Notes: a model not told the origin generated them from the sequence alone. A stretch of 45,598 nucleotides of DNA from Levilactobacillus namurensis DSM 19117 (GCF_001434785.1 NZ_AZDT01000011.1:1-45598), one strand, 5' to 3'. Shown: positions 14,893 to 23,627, counted from the first letter of the stretch. Translations and numbers: made by a program.

Positions 14893-17463
14893 TTAAATCG
14901 TACGGTTAATAATTTGATCTAACTCTTCTGTATCGCTCAAGTTGCTTAAGGTCAACGCTTCGCTGGACCCAAACGCAATCGTCGCCCCCACTTCTTGGTC
15001 GGTCGATCCCGGCCGGTTCAAGACGTGTAATTGACGGAACGGGAAGGCTGCGTTCATCAGAGCGACCCGCGTACTGTTAATGTCGACCGTAATCTTAGCC
15101 AACTCGGCCGCATCCAGTGTTTGGATGTGCTGCCGGGTCAACATGCGGACCCAGTTGATCCCCGTGACCTTGCTCAAGAAGGCCATTTCGGTCAACCGGG
15201 TTGGGCGGACCCCCACGACTTCCAGCTGCTTGGTATCCCCCTTCGGCGCGAAGAGGACTTGGACCATCCCCGTTAACTGCCGTTCGCTAACGGCTTGCTT
15301 GGCCTGCTCGACCAGATTGTTGCGTTTGGCCTTAGGCAATTCGGCGGGCATCCGGAAAGCCGTGACTTGGGAGAGTGCCTTGTTCATGCCGGGGGCAATC
15401 ATATCCATGACCCCGACGGCCACCTTTTGCTGCTGATGTACGAATAGGCTTACACCAATCGTAGCCATCTTGGGCGCCGGCTCCCCCGTTTCTTGATCCG
15501 GCGGTAAAACGTGCAGGTTCAAGTCGAGTTTCTTCAACTCCCGCGTTAGGTAATGTCGGTTCCCTGGCACGATTACGATATCGGGATGCTCGACCTGAAT
15601 CACGTTGAGGACGTCCCCCAATTGAATGGGATCCACGTATTGCTTGTCCGAGAATTCCGGAGCGATACCGATAGCGTTAGGGTTGGTATTCATCAGAATC
15701 GTATGGTACCCCGCCCGCTTGAGTTGTTTGAGCATTTCCGTGGTAAAGTATTCAGCCGCGGAATTCGGGCCCAACTGGTTACCGCCCCGTCCAAGGACTA
15801 AGGCGGTCCGGTCCCCTAACGCGCGACTCTCGTTTTCGTACTCAAACGTACTGTAGTAGCCGCTAAGCGCTTCCGGGAACTCGCCGGCGGTAGGCTCGAT
15901 CATTTTATAGGTTGGTTGGATGTGGGCTTCTGCCGACAGTTGACGAATCGTCGCGGTGTCGGTATCCCAGATACGGGCGATCATCCCGTCCCCAAAGCCG
16001 TAGTACCGGGCCCGTTGAAGGACTTCTACGTCACGGGGATGCTCTTGAATCTGCCGTTCGATGGTCAAGAGATGCTGCAACTTAACGAAGTAAAAGGCAT
16101 CGATCTTGGTCAATTCGCTCAGTTCATCCGGCGAGTACCCCCGCCGTAGGGCTTCGATCAGCACCAAGATGCGGTTAGCTAAGGGATGAATCAGCTGACT
16201 GATCAGTTCCCCGTCGGTCAGATTGCTGACGGAGGGCAGGACGTCCCGGGGTGAAAATTGCGAACTCCGGACGGACTTCAACATGGCCTCTTCGACGGAA
16301 CGGCCGATACCAATCGTTGATCCCACGGCTTTCATGGCCGTATCCAAGTGCTGGTCAGCGTCGGGCACTTCCTGAAACGGCCACAGGGGAATGCGGACCG
16401 TCACGTGGTCGCTAGTCGGCTCCATCACGGCCGTTTGCTTGGTAAATTGGCTGGGGAGCTTCACGTCGACCAGTCGTTGCCCTAGCATTAAGGCGCCGGT
16501 CACGAGTGACACGGGGTAACCCACGGTCCGGGCGGCCAGGGAAACGCCTCGCGTAAAGTACGGTGCGAGTTTGGTCACGTAGAAGTGTTGGTTAGCGGGG
16601 TTTAACGCAAAACTGACGTGTAAAACGCCAATGATGCCAAACTCCGTCGCAATTCTAAACGTGGCGTCGCGTAGGTCCTGGTACTCCCGGTCTGTGAGGG
16701 TCTGTGGTGGTGTAACCACGATGGAATCCCCTGAGTGGATTCCGATGGGGTCAACGTTCTCCAGACCACTGATCAGAAGCTCGGTGTCGGCGGCGTCCCG
16801 AATCGCCACCATCTCGACTTCCTTGTACCCCACGACACTTCGTTCCAAGGTGCATTGGTCAAAACGGGATTGTTGGAACCCCTGGTTAAGCGCCGTCAGC
16901 ATGTCGTCGACGTTTTCGCAGATCGTCCGGTTGGTATCTACCCGGGGGGCCACGGGCTTAACGATCAACGGGAACCCGATATTTTCGACTAACCCCAGCG
17001 CTTCGTCCGTGGTCTGGACGACCTGGGCTTCGATCACAGGTTCGTGGATTTCCTTGAGTGTCGCGTTGAGGTCCGCCGGATTATTGATCTGGCGTAACGT
17101 TGACGTTGGCATGCCTAACAGGGTCACCCCGTAGCGCCCCAGATCGCCGTTTTCGAGGAGCTCTTGGGCGATTCGAATTCCCTGCAAGCCCCCTAACGTC
17201 GCAATCAAGGCGTCGGGATGATCCTTTTCTAAAATGTGCCGCACGTTAGGCGTCGTGACGGCTTGGATATACATATTGGTGGGTTGAATCTCTTCTAAGG
17301 CGACCGAAAACGGGTTGTTGTCGATGACCAGCGTTCGGACGCCGTGCTTCTTAAATTGGGTCAGAATCTGAACAGTGGCGCTGTCCAATTCGGTCTCATG
17401 ACCGATCTCAGTGGGCCCACTGCCGATGATTAAGACCTTCTGTAAATTAGTCAAGCTCTGCAA
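14893..17463 (-). CDS. Catalytically degenerate CarB-like protein (carbamoyl phosphate synthase large subunit homologue)
   Basis: This 856-residue homologue of the carbamoyl phosphate synthase large chain is shorter than the usual ~1060. Residues 1-400 follow the carboxyphosphate half, 405-545 the oligomerisation domain (EALRRGYSPDELSELTKID is well kept), and 550-655 the pre-ATP-grasp fold of the second half. Much of the second ATP-grasp domain and the whole C-terminal allosteric (MGS) domain are missing. The glycine-rich ATP loop (normally FTMGGTGGG) reads VAPRVDTNRTI at 171-181. The metal-binding ExNPR is KLAPY at 298-302 in half one and GVRPT at 751-755 in half two. Synthesis of carbamoyl phosphate looks impossible. 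Yet the frame is open over 2.5 kb, starts three bases after carA-like, and has normal codon use. It is probably a pseudoenzyme with a regulatory or scaffold role, or a gene in slow decay. Confidence 0.85.
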   Translation of the reverse strand: MQSLTNLQKVLIIGSGPTEIGHETELDSATVQILTQFKKHGVRTLVIDNNPFSVALEEIQPTNMYIQAVTTPNVRHILEKDHPDALIATLGGLQGIRIAQELLENGDLGRYGVTLLGMPTSTLRQINNPADLNATLKEIHEPVIEAQVVQTTDEALGLVENIGFPLIVKPVAPRVDTNRTICENVDDMLTALNQGFQQSRFDQCTLERSVVGYKEVEMVAIRDAADTELLISGLENVDPIGIHSGDSIVVTPPQTLTDREYQDLRDATFRIATEFGIIGVLHVSFALNPANQHFYVTKLAPYFTRGVSLAARTVGYPVSLVTGALMLGQRLVDVKLPSQFTKQTAVMEPTSDHVTVRIPLWPFQEVPDADQHLDTAMKAVGSTIGIGRSVEEAMLKSVRSSQFSPRDVLPSVSNLTDGELISQLIHPLANRILVLIEALRRGYSPDELSELTKIDAFYFVKLQHLLTIERQIQEHPRDVEVLQRARYYGFGDGMIARIWDTDTATIRQLSAEAHIQPTYKMIEPTAGEFPEALSGYYSTFEYENESRALGDRTALVLGRGGNQLGPNSAAEYFTTEMLKQLKRAGYHTILMNTNPNAIGIAPEFSDKQYVDPIQLGDVLNVIQVEHPDIVIVPGNRHYLTRELKKLDLNLHVLPPDQETGEPAPKMATIGVSLFVHQQQKVAVGVMDMIAPGMNKALSQVTAFRMPAELPKAKRNNLVEQAKQAVSERQLTGMVQVLFAPKGDTKQLEVVGVRPTRLTEMAFLSKVTGINWVRMLTRQHIQTLDAAELAKITVDINSTRVALMNAAFPFRQLHVLNRPGSTDQEVGATIAFGSSEALTLSNLSDTEELDQIINRTI

Positions 17464-17466
17464 GTC

Positions 17467-18540
17467 TTATCCCTCCCGTGACGTCATCGCTTCCATGAAT
17501 TCATCGAATAGGTCCCGGCTTTCGTGGGGGCCTGGTGCGCCGTCCGCAAAGAATTGGACCGAAAAGGCGGGAAAATCTCGGTGCCGCAGCCCTTGCACGG
17601 TCCCGTTGATCAAATCGACGTAGGTCGTGATCAACCGGTCCCGGTCAATGGACTTCGCCACGACCGCATACCCCTGCCCCTGAGTCGCGTATAGAATATC
17701 GTTGGTAATGATTCGGCGAATGGGATGACCACTACCGTGATATTCGACGGGCAACGGTGTTAATTTTGCGCCGTTGGCCAGCGCAAAGAGTTCGTGGCCC
17801 AGGCCAATTGCAAAGAGCGGAATCTCCGCTTGTACTTCGCGAATCATGTCCAGAACCCCTGTCCCTAAGTCTAACGGCGACCCGGGTCCCGTGGAGAGTA
17901 AGACGCCATCCGGGTCCAGGTTCAAGACGTCTTGGGCACTCGCCGTCCAAGGCAACACGGTGACGTTGCAGCGTCGCTCGGAAAGCTGCCGCAAGATTCC
18001 GTGCTTCAAGCCAAAGTCGATGACCACCACGTTTTTCCCCGTATCCGGGTTGGGATACGGCTTGGGGGTGGCGACTTGGTCCACCTGACGGTTCGTTAAC
18101 ACGGTCGCGTTCAATTGGTCGAACGCGTGCGCGTCCGCGACATCGACGATACTGCCCTTCATGGGCCCGGCCGTTCGGAGTTTGCGAATCAAGTGACGGG
18201 TATCGATCCCACTGATTCCGGGAATGTTGTGTTGACGTAAGAATTCATCTAAGGACAGCTTAGATAACCGGTTCGTCGAGATGTTCGTGAGGTCCCGGAC
18301 CACCATTCCCTTAGCGGTCGGAAGAATCGATTCGTAACTATCGTGGTTGATGCCCACGTTGCCAATGGCCGGTTGGGCAAAAATAATGATCTGGTTGTGA
18401 TAGATTTGGTCGGTAATCGTTTCTTGATAGCCGAGTAAGTTTAAATTAAATATGACTTCACCGCTCGTGGTTGCGCCGGCCCCAAATCCTTCACCAGCGT
18501 ACGCAGAGCCGTCTTCTAGAATCAAATAACGTTTTGCCAT
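17467..18540 (-). CDS. Catalytically degenerate CarA-like protein (glutaminase subunit homologue)
   Basis: This is a 357-residue homologue of the small, glutamine-hydrolysing subunit of carbamoyl phosphate synthase, of full family length. The N-terminal CPSase domain is well kept (RYLILEDGSAYAGEGFGA, GNVGIN, HNIPGISGIDTRHLIRKLR). The class I glutaminase domain from about 168 keeps its fold motifs (VIDFGLKHGILR, STGPGSP) but has lost the catalytic triad. The nucleophile Cys of GICLGHQ is Gly246 (AIGLGHE), and the His and Glu of QxHPE are Phe331 and Asp333 (QFFAD). It cannot use glutamine. It follows pyrR by 33 bases and is joined to carB-like. The partner subunit is degenerate too, so the pair has probably changed function together. 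Confidence 0.87.
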   Translation of the reverse strand: MAKRYLILEDGSAYAGEGFGAGATTSGEVIFNLNLLGYQETITDQIYHNQIIIFAQPAIGNVGINHDSYESILPTAKGMVVRDLTNISTNRLSKLSLDEFLRQHNIPGISGIDTRHLIRKLRTAGPMKGSIVDVADAHAFDQLNATVLTNRQVDQVATPKPYPNPDTGKNVVVIDFGLKHGILRQLSERRCNVTVLPWTASAQDVLNLDPDGVLLSTGPGSPLDLGTGVLDMIREVQAEIPLFAIGLGHELFALANGAKLTPLPVEYHGSGHPIRRIITNDILYATQGQGYAVVAKSIDRDRLITTYVDLINGTVQGLRHRDFPAFSVQFFADGAPGPHESRDLFDEFMEAMTSREG

Positions 18541-18573
18541 GCAAAATCGGCCCCTTTATCAGTTCGCAGTGTT

Positions 18574-19110
18574 TTAGGCTTTGATAATCTCAACGGCGTC
18601 ACGATCATCGATTTCCGTCACGGAAACCTTGATACGCTCACGTTGAGAACTGGGGATGTTTTTTCCGACAAAGTCCGCACGAATCGGTAATTCCCGATGA
18701 CCACGGTCCACTAATACAGCCAGGTTGATGCTCTTGGGCCGCCCCAGGGCCATGATGGCACTCATAGCGGCTCGGATCGTCCGGCCCGTGTATAGCACGT
18801 CATCGACCAGAATCACCTTTTTTTGTTCCACACTAAAATCGATATCCGCGGCTGAAACCTTCGGATCATCATTTTCAGAATCATGGTCGATATCGTCGCG
18901 GAACGGGGTCACGTCCAGCGCGCCAACGGGAACGGTGACGTTTTCCAGTTGCTGCAAGCGACTCGCGATGCGCTGAGCCAAGTAGACGCCCCGGGTTTTG
19001 ATTCCTAGGATGACCAAATCGTCGACCCCTTTATTACGTTCAATGATTTCGTATGTAATTCGGGTCAGTGCCCGTTGCATCGCCATTGCGTCGACAACTA
19101 CCTTTGGCAT
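18574..19110 (-). CDS. pyrR: PyrR bifunctional pyr operon regulator / uracil phosphoribosyltransferase
   Basis: PyrR is the UMP-sensing RNA-binding attenuator protein of pyrimidine genes, with weak UPRTase activity. The 178 residues show the phosphoribosyltransferase fold with the PRPP loop [18 protein letters not shown] (about 100-117), the early [13 protein letters not shown] and the RNA-side ITYEIIERN. Start ATG 19110 is preferred to the ATG six bases upstream because GGAGG then sits eight bases away. It leads an operon with only carA-like and carB-like, not the usual pyrP/pyrB/pyrC/pyrD/pyrF/pyrE set. Its promoter is inside rluD. Confidence 0.94.
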   Translation of the reverse strand: MPKVVVDAMAMQRALTRITYEIIERNKGVDDLVILGIKTRGVYLAQRIASRLQQLENVTVPVGALDVTPFRDDIDHDSENDDPKVSAADIDFSVEQKKVILVDDVLYTGRTIRAAMSAIMALGRPKSINLAVLVDRGHRELPIRADFVGKNIPSSQRERIKVSVTEIDDRDAVEIIKA

Positions 19111-19155
19111 GTTCATTTCCTCCTCGAAGTTTATATCAGCTGGGGTTAGTCAAAA

Positions 19156-19196
19156 CGGGCAGATTTCTTCGGCAACATGGTGAAGAAACCCGCCCG
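19156..19196 (-). promoter_or_regulatory. Leader hairpin of pyrR operon, possible attenuator
   Basis: In the minus-strand leader CGGGCGGGTTTCTTC (19182-19196) pairs with GAAGAAATCTGCCCG (19156-19170) around an 11-base loop, then TTTTGAC follows. The T-run is short and no clear canonical PyrR anti-antiterminator loop is seen. It may be a weak or altered attenuator. Confidence 0.45.
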
Positions 19197-19232
19197 CCTG
19201 ATTACTGGCAAACCCGTTTAATGATTACGTTT

Positions 19233-19261
19233 AGCATAAAAAAACTAAATTGCTTTGTCAA
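19233..19261 (-). promoter_or_regulatory. Predicted promoter of pyrR-carA-like-carB-like
   Basis: On the minus strand a perfect TTGACA (19256-19261) and TATGCT (19233-19238) are 17 bases apart. The -35 lies within the last codons of rluD. The leader is about 110 bases. Confidence 0.7.
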
Positions 19262-20168
19262 CCGGCAACCCCGCTTGTTTCCGCAGTTTCTCGATCGTCG
19301 CTGCGAAGATGGGCGGCACCGGCGCCGTAAAGACCAGTTCTTTCCCCGTGGTGGGTTGCTTAAAGCCCAATTCACGTGCGTGTAAGAACTGGCCGGCGCC
19401 CTTGAGCGTCTTCTTGGGCCCGTACAGCGGATCGCCCGCTACGGGATGACCAATGTAGGCCAGGTGCACCCGAATCTGGTGCGTTCGGCCGGTCTCTAAC
19501 CGGCAAGCAATCAGCGTGTAGTCGCCGTACCGTTCCAGGACCCTAAAGTGTGTCACGGCGGGACGGCCATCGGCGACGACCGCCTGCTTCTTACGGTCCT
19601 TAGGTGACCGGCCCAGTGGTGCCCGGACGATACCTTGATCTTCCTTAAAGTTTCCGTGAACGATGGCCACGTATTCGCGGAGGTTCGTCTTGGCTTGTAG
19701 CTGCGCAGACAGACTTTGGTGGGCGTGGTCGTTCTTGGCCACCATTAGCAGGCCCGACGTATCTTTGTCGATCCGGTGGACAATGCCCGGCCGGAACTTA
19801 CCGTTGATCGTTGAGAGTGGGCTGTGGTACAGCAGCGCGTTGACCAGCGTATGGTTGGGGTGCCCCGGTGCGGGATGGACCACCATGCCTTGAGGCTTGT
19901 TGACCACTATCACGTCGTCGTCCTCATAGACGATATCTAAGGGGATGTTTTCTGGGGTCAAATCTAACGGTTCGGGATCTGGTAGGGCAATGTGTACCGT
20001 AGCCCCTAATTCGGCGATATCCTTAGGCTTAACGACGTTACCGTCCACTGTAATGTTTCCCGCTTCGATCCCTGCTTTGGCCTGTGAGCGCGAAATGGTG
20101 GGTTCCTCGACCGCAACCAGTTTATCGAGGCGTAATTTTTGATCGACCGTAAATTCCTTAATTTCCAT
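19245..20168 (-). CDS. rluD: Large-subunit rRNA pseudouridine synthase, RluD family
   Basis: RluD-type enzymes isomerise uridines in helix 69 of 23S rRNA. The 307 residues contain an N-terminal S4-like domain (RLDKLVAVEEPTISRSQAKAGIEAG, about 13-37). The catalytic domain has VVNKPQGMVVHPAPGH, then HRIDKDTSGL with catalytic Asp134, and RLETGRTHQIRVHL. It begins 11 bases inside the end of lspA, a conserved pair in Firmicutes (as in B. subtilis lspA-ylyB-pyr). Its 3' end contains the pyrR promoter. Confidence 0.93.
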   Translation of the reverse strand: MEIKEFTVDQKLRLDKLVAVEEPTISRSQAKAGIEAGNITVDGNVVKPKDIAELGATVHIALPDPEPLDLTPENIPLDIVYEDDDVIVVNKPQGMVVHPAPGHPNHTLVNALLYHSPLSTINGKFRPGIVHRIDKDTSGLLMVAKNDHAHQSLSAQLQAKTNLREYVAIVHGNFKEDQGIVRAPLGRSPKDRKKQAVVADGRPAVTHFRVLERYGDYTLIACRLETGRTHQIRVHLAYIGHPVAGDPLYGPKKTLKGAGQFLHARELGFKQPTTGKELVFTAPVPPIFAATIEKLRKQAGLPVDKAI

Positions 20169-20631
20169 GGTGTGCCTCCCGTTGATCAGCTAGAAAGACG
20201 CCGATCATGATTAAAATGACGCCGACCGTCAAGCAACTATCCGCAAAGTTGAAGATGGGAAAATTGATAAAGTCTAATTGGAACATATCCACGACGTATC
20301 CCTGGAAGGCCCGGTCGATAAAGTTTCCGATCGTCCCGCCCATCATCAACGCCAGTCCTAATTCTTCGATCCAATGTTCGCGTTGGTTCCGGTAACGCCA
20401 GAAGAAGACCCCCATCACCACTAAGGCGACTAGGGCAATCACAGTAAAGAGCCACATCTGCCCCTGGAGAATGCTCCAGGCGGCCCCATCGTTTTGCAGG
20501 TGGGTCAACGAGAAGACCCCGTTGATGACGGGATGCTGCCCCCCTAGTGCGATATTGGCCACGACGGCGTGCTTGATCCATTGGTCGAGTAGCACCAGAA
20601 TGATGATGAGAATTGAATCTGCAATCAGCAT
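20158..20631 (-). CDS. lspA: Lipoprotein signal peptidase (signal peptidase II)
   Basis: This membrane aspartyl protease cleaves prolipoprotein signal peptides. It has 157 residues and four transmembrane helices. The two catalytic aspartates are Asp106 in GNFIDR and Asp131 in FNFADS, with LLDQWIK at 15-20 and LQNDGAAWSIL at 45-55. The frame is open to a GTG at 20664, but ATG 20631 is preceded by AAAGGTG and gives the family's usual N-terminus. It is translated in overlap with rluD. Confidence 0.94.
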   Translation of the reverse strand: MLIADSILIIILVLLDQWIKHAVVANIALGGQHPVINGVFSLTHLQNDGAAWSILQGQMWLFTVIALVALVVMGVFFWRYRNQREHWIEELGLALMMGGTIGNFIDRAFQGYVVDMFQLDFINFPIFNFADSCLTVGVILIMIGVFLADQREAHHGN

Positions 20632-20747
20632 TGTATTTAAAAACACCTTTCCTATAAAGTTCACTTGGAGAAAAGTATACCAGAAAACCCGCGCTGACGG
20701 TTAATTGCCGACGGATTTTACGCAAAACGCCCTTAGATGGGACATGC

Positions 20748-20753
20748 TATAAT
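20748..20753 (+). promoter_or_regulatory. Extended -10 promoter of the 75-residue gene
   Basis: TGCTATAAT contains a perfect TATAAT with an upstream TG. No good -35 is present. The start codon is 32 bases downstream. Confidence 0.6.
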
Positions 20754-20784
20754 GAAAACAGTCTTGACTCAGGAGGGAAAAAGG

Positions 20785-21012
20785 ATGGCAGCAGAAAATT
20801 CCGCAGAAACCCAGATTAAAATTTACAGTGACACCGCTGGTGAGACCCACGTCGACTCGAACATGGCGGCCGGGCAGACCCCGAGTGCGATGATTTTGGC
20901 CGCCCTAGGCCTGATGGAACACCAAGAAGGCCACGCGCTGACCAAGGACGATTTTGTGTCGATTTGTGAGACCCTATGGGATTATCACCATGCCGTTAAG
21001 AAGGAACACTAA
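20785..21012 (+). CDS. Small conserved-looking protein of unknown function
   Basis: I do not recognise this 75-residue soluble acidic protein. It begins MAAENSAETQIKIYSD and ends with a His-rich segment, DYHHAVKKEH. There are no cysteines other than one in SICETLWDY, no signal peptide and no membrane segment. Reality is supported by an extended -10 promoter, AGGAGGG eight bases before ATG 20785 and a strong terminator. The longer frame from 20737 would start inside the promoter. It stands alone, divergent from lspA. Confidence 0.75.
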   Translation: MAAENSAETQIKIYSDTAGETHVDSNMAAGQTPSAMILAALGLMEHQEGHALTKDDFVSICETLWDYHHAVKKEH

Positions 21013-21030
21013 AGCAGTCTTCTGCAAGAA

Positions 21031-21084
21031 AGACCCCCCTAAGATTGGACTTGGTAACCAGTCTTAGGGGGTCTTTGTTTTGTC
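21031..21084 (+). terminator. Terminator between the 75-residue gene and fhs
   Basis: AGACCCCCCTAAGA with TCTTAGGGGGTCT is followed by TTGTTTTGT. The two arms and the GATTGGA next to them match the hairpin at 901-936. Confidence 0.82.
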
Positions 21085-21103
21085 TTAATGTACGGTTATC
21101 AGC

Positions 21104-22762
21104 TTAGAACAAGCCGGTAATCGTCCCATCGGCAGCGATGTCCATATCCAAAGCAGCGGGATGCTTTGGTAACCCCGGCATGGTCAAGACGTTACCTGTC
21201 AAGGCCACCACGAAGCCAGCGCCTAAACGTGGTGAGAACTCCCGGACGTGGATCGTAAAGTCTTTAGGGGCCCCCAGTTGCTTAGCGTCGTCGGTCAGTG
21301 AATATTGCGTCTTCGCCATGCAGACCGGTAACGTATCCCAGCCGCGTTCGTGGAATTTCTTCAGCTGACGTTGGGCTTTTCCGGATAATTCAACCTTAGC
21401 GCCCCCGTAAATCTTCTGCGTAATCGCCGTCATCTGAGTCATCAGGTCGGAGCCAGCGGGAACCAATGGCTTGAAGGTACTGGGTTGGTTAGCCGCGGTG
21501 ACAACTTGGCGAGCCAGCTCTTCGGCACCGGCGCCCCCGTCGGCCCATTCGGTCGTGGTGGCGACCGCAACGCCTAAGTCTTGCACGATTTTCGTCAGCA
21601 AGGCCACTTCGGCGTCGGTATCACTGGTGAACCGGTTGATGGCCACCACGGCGGGGATGCCGTATTGCTGCATACTGTGAATGTGGCGAATCAGGTTAGC
21701 GCTACCCTTTTGGAGTGCCGCTAAGTTTTCGGTCTCCAAGTCGGCCCGCTTAACGCCGCCGTTGTACTTCAACGCCCGGACCGTGGCCACGATGACCACC
21801 GCGTCCGGTGCCTGACCCACGGCAGGCACGTTGATGTCCATGAACTTCTCGCCCCCTAGGTCGGCTCCGAAACCGGCTTCGGTGACCGCGTAGTCGCCCA
21901 ACTGCAAAGCAGTCTGGGTCGCTAACACGGAGTTACAGCCATGAGCGATGTTGGCAAACGGTCCCCCGTGAATGATCGCGGGGTTGTGCTCTAACGTTTG
22001 AACCAAGTTCGGCTTGATGGCGTCCTTTAACAGTAACGTGATGGCCCCGCCGACCTTTAAATCACCGACCGTCACGGGTTCCTTATCGGTGTTATAGCCG
22101 ATAAGGATACGGTTGACCCGTCGCTTGAGGTCGGTTAAGTCTTCGCTCAAGCAAAGGACCGCCATCAGTTCGCTCGCTACGGTGATATCGAAGCCGTCCT
22201 GACGTGGTACACCAGAGGTCCGACCACCCAAGCCAATCACCGTTTGACGTAGGGCCCGGTCGTTGATATCTAAGACCCGCTTCCAAACGATTTGCCGGGG
22301 GTCTAGGTGCAGTGCGTTTCCCTGTTGGATGTGGTTATCGATCAAAGCCGCAAGCGTGTCGTGCGCTTCGGTCAACGCGTGCATGTCCCCGGTGAAGTGC
22401 AGGTTAATGTCTTCCATCGGAACGACTTGTGCGTGACCGCCGCCAGTCGCGCCGCCCTTTAAGCCCATGACGGGGCCTAGTGAGGGTTCCCGCAGAGCCA
22501 AGACAGTCTTGTGGCCCAGTCGGTTCAGGCCATCCCCCAGACCAATCAGGACCGTTGATTTTCCCTCACCCGCGGGAGTGGGATTGATTGACGTGACCAG
22601 GATCAGCTTCCCGGCTTGGTGCGTTCCCTTGAGCGGCAGGGTAATTTTTGCCTTAGTGTGGCCGTACGGCTCGATCTGGTCGGGGGTTAACCCCACCTTC
22701 CCCGCAATTTTTTCGATGGGTTCTAGTGGTGTCGCTTGTGAAATCTCAATATCAGTACTCAT
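21104..22762 (-). CDS. fhs: Formate-tetrahydrofolate ligase
   Basis: Fhs makes 10-formyl-tetrahydrofolate from formate, ATP and THF for purine and formyl-Met synthesis. The protein has 552 residues, the normal length. The ATP-binding loop is [19 protein letters not shown] (about 62-80). Other landmarks are [40 protein letters not shown] sequence and [22 protein letters not shown] in the N-terminal half, and [24 protein letters not shown] at the C-terminus. It overlaps the stop of ebsA by one base (TAATG), so they form an operon. Confidence 0.95.
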   Translation of the reverse strand: MSTDIEISQATPLEPIEKIAGKVGLTPDQIEPYGHTKAKITLPLKGTHQAGKLILVTSINPTPAGEGKSTVLIGLGDGLNRLGHKTVLALREPSLGPVMGLKGGATGGGHAQVVPMEDINLHFTGDMHALTEAHDTLAALIDNHIQQGNALHLDPRQIVWKRVLDINDRALRQTVIGLGGRTSGVPRQDGFDITVASELMAVLCLSEDLTDLKRRVNRILIGYNTDKEPVTVGDLKVGGAITLLLKDAIKPNLVQTLEHNPAIIHGGPFANIAHGCNSVLATQTALQLGDYAVTEAGFGADLGGEKFMDINVPAVGQAPDAVVIVATVRALKYNGGVKRADLETENLAALQKGSANLIRHIHSMQQYGIPAVVAINRFTSDTDAEVALLTKIVQDLGVAVATTTEWADGGAGAEELARQVVTAANQPSTFKPLVPAGSDLMTQMTAITQKIYGGAKVELSGKAQRQLKKFHERGWDTLPVCMAKTQYSLTDDAKQLGAPKDFTIHVREFSPRLGAGFVVALTGNVLTMPGLPKHPAALDMDIAADGTITGLF

Positions 22763-23181
22763 TAACGGTTCTCCCCCTTGGTGTCAGTGGTGCTAATGGC
22801 TTCGGTAATCAGACTGGCCAACTCGATGGCCGAGTTCTTAGGTAACAGGAATTGATAGATGCGGCCCTGAGCAACGATTCCTAACCGGTAACGGGATAGG
22901 GAAACGTGGCTGATCTGGTGAAGTGGAATCACCAGGTTGCGGTGATTCAGGACGGTGCTGACCGTCAAGACTTGGTTCGCCATGGTGATGTTGCGGAAGT
23001 GAATCTCGAGCCAGCACAGAAAGGCAAAGGCAATGAAGAAGCTGAGGGTGATCCAGTTGAAATGGGTCACTTCCAGCCAGAAGATGGCGCCCATGAACAA
23101 GAACATGAACGTCCAACTCCAGTTGATAATGCTGCTAACGGGATTGGGTTGGTACAAAAAGCGACGTTCCTGGGTTATCAT
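22762..23181 (-). CDS. ebsA: EbsA family membrane protein
   Basis: This 139-residue protein resembles EbsA, a cell-envelope-linked protein first named in enterococci and annotated as pore-forming. It begins [21 protein letters not shown]. Two close membrane helices lie at about 19-38 and 43-62. The cytoplasmic C-terminal half ([31 protein letters not shown]) has a PH-like beta pattern. Start 23181 is chosen because GAGGTG precedes it and the MITQERR N-terminus fits the family. The function is not established. It lies upstream of fhs and divergent from an RNase H-like gene. Confidence 0.78.
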   Translation of the reverse strand: MITQERRFLYQPNPVSSIINWSWTFMFLFMGAIFWLEVTHFNWITLSFFIAFAFLCWLEIHFRNITMANQVLTVSTVLNHRNLVIPLHQISHVSLSRYRLGIVAQGRIYQFLLPKNSAIELASLITEAISTTDTKGENR

Positions 23182-23219
23182 TATCGTAAACACCTCGTTA
23201 AAAATTGGAGTGATTTCTA

Positions 23220-23627
23220 GTGTATTCATTATATACGGATGCAGCGACCCAACCCCAGACGGGGCTTAGCGCCGGTGGCATCCTAATCGTGCATGATCAT
23301 CAGCAGACCCAACAAAAAGTGGCGTTGGCCGCCACTGATAATCATACCGCTGAGTTTGAAGTGGCGACCCTAGCCTTTCAACGGCTACGCACCCACTTGG
23401 GGGACGCGGTCGCAACGGCCAGCGTGCTCTTTCACACGGACAGTCAAATCGTCAGCCAGAGTCTCGCCAAACGGTATGCCAAGCATTATCAAGTTGAACT
23501 CGATCGGTTATTGGCGGCCCAAGCCTCCTTTCAATTGGTCTTAACGGAATGGGTCCCGGAAAAGCAGAATCGAGGAGCCCATACCTTGGCAAATCAAGCC
23601 CTTCATGCGAGAGAAGAGGTTAAGTAA
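23220..23627 (+). CDS. RNase HI-like protein
   Basis: This 135-residue protein has the RNase H fold. The catalytic acidic residues fit the pattern YTDAATQ (Asp7), HTAEFEV (Glu near 44), FHTDSQIV (Asp near 75) and a late ANQAL helix where the family has an Asp or similar. It is a truncated, domain-only form like the reverse-transcriptase-like RNase H proteins of lactobacilli, rather than a full RnhA. The start is GTG, with GGAG nine bases upstream. It is divergent from ebsA, and its last 25 bases overlap the 3' end of the convergent oxidoreductase gene. Confidence 0.82.
   Translation: MYSLYTDAATQPQTGLSAGGILIVHDHQQTQQKVALAATDNHTAEFEVATLAFQRLRTHLGDAVATASVLFHTDSQIVSQSLAKRYAKHYQVELDRLLAAQASFQLVLTEWVPEKQNRGAHTLANQALHAREEVK

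Noticed and set aside
14893-17463. A frameshift as the cause of the short CarB-like protein
   Set aside because: The homology continues in one frame to its end. Missing parts are absent from other frames nearby, so the loss is deletion, not a frameshift.
19117-19232. Classical PyrR anti-antiterminator
   Set aside because: The conserved PyrR loop could not be found; only a hairpin with a short T-run is present.
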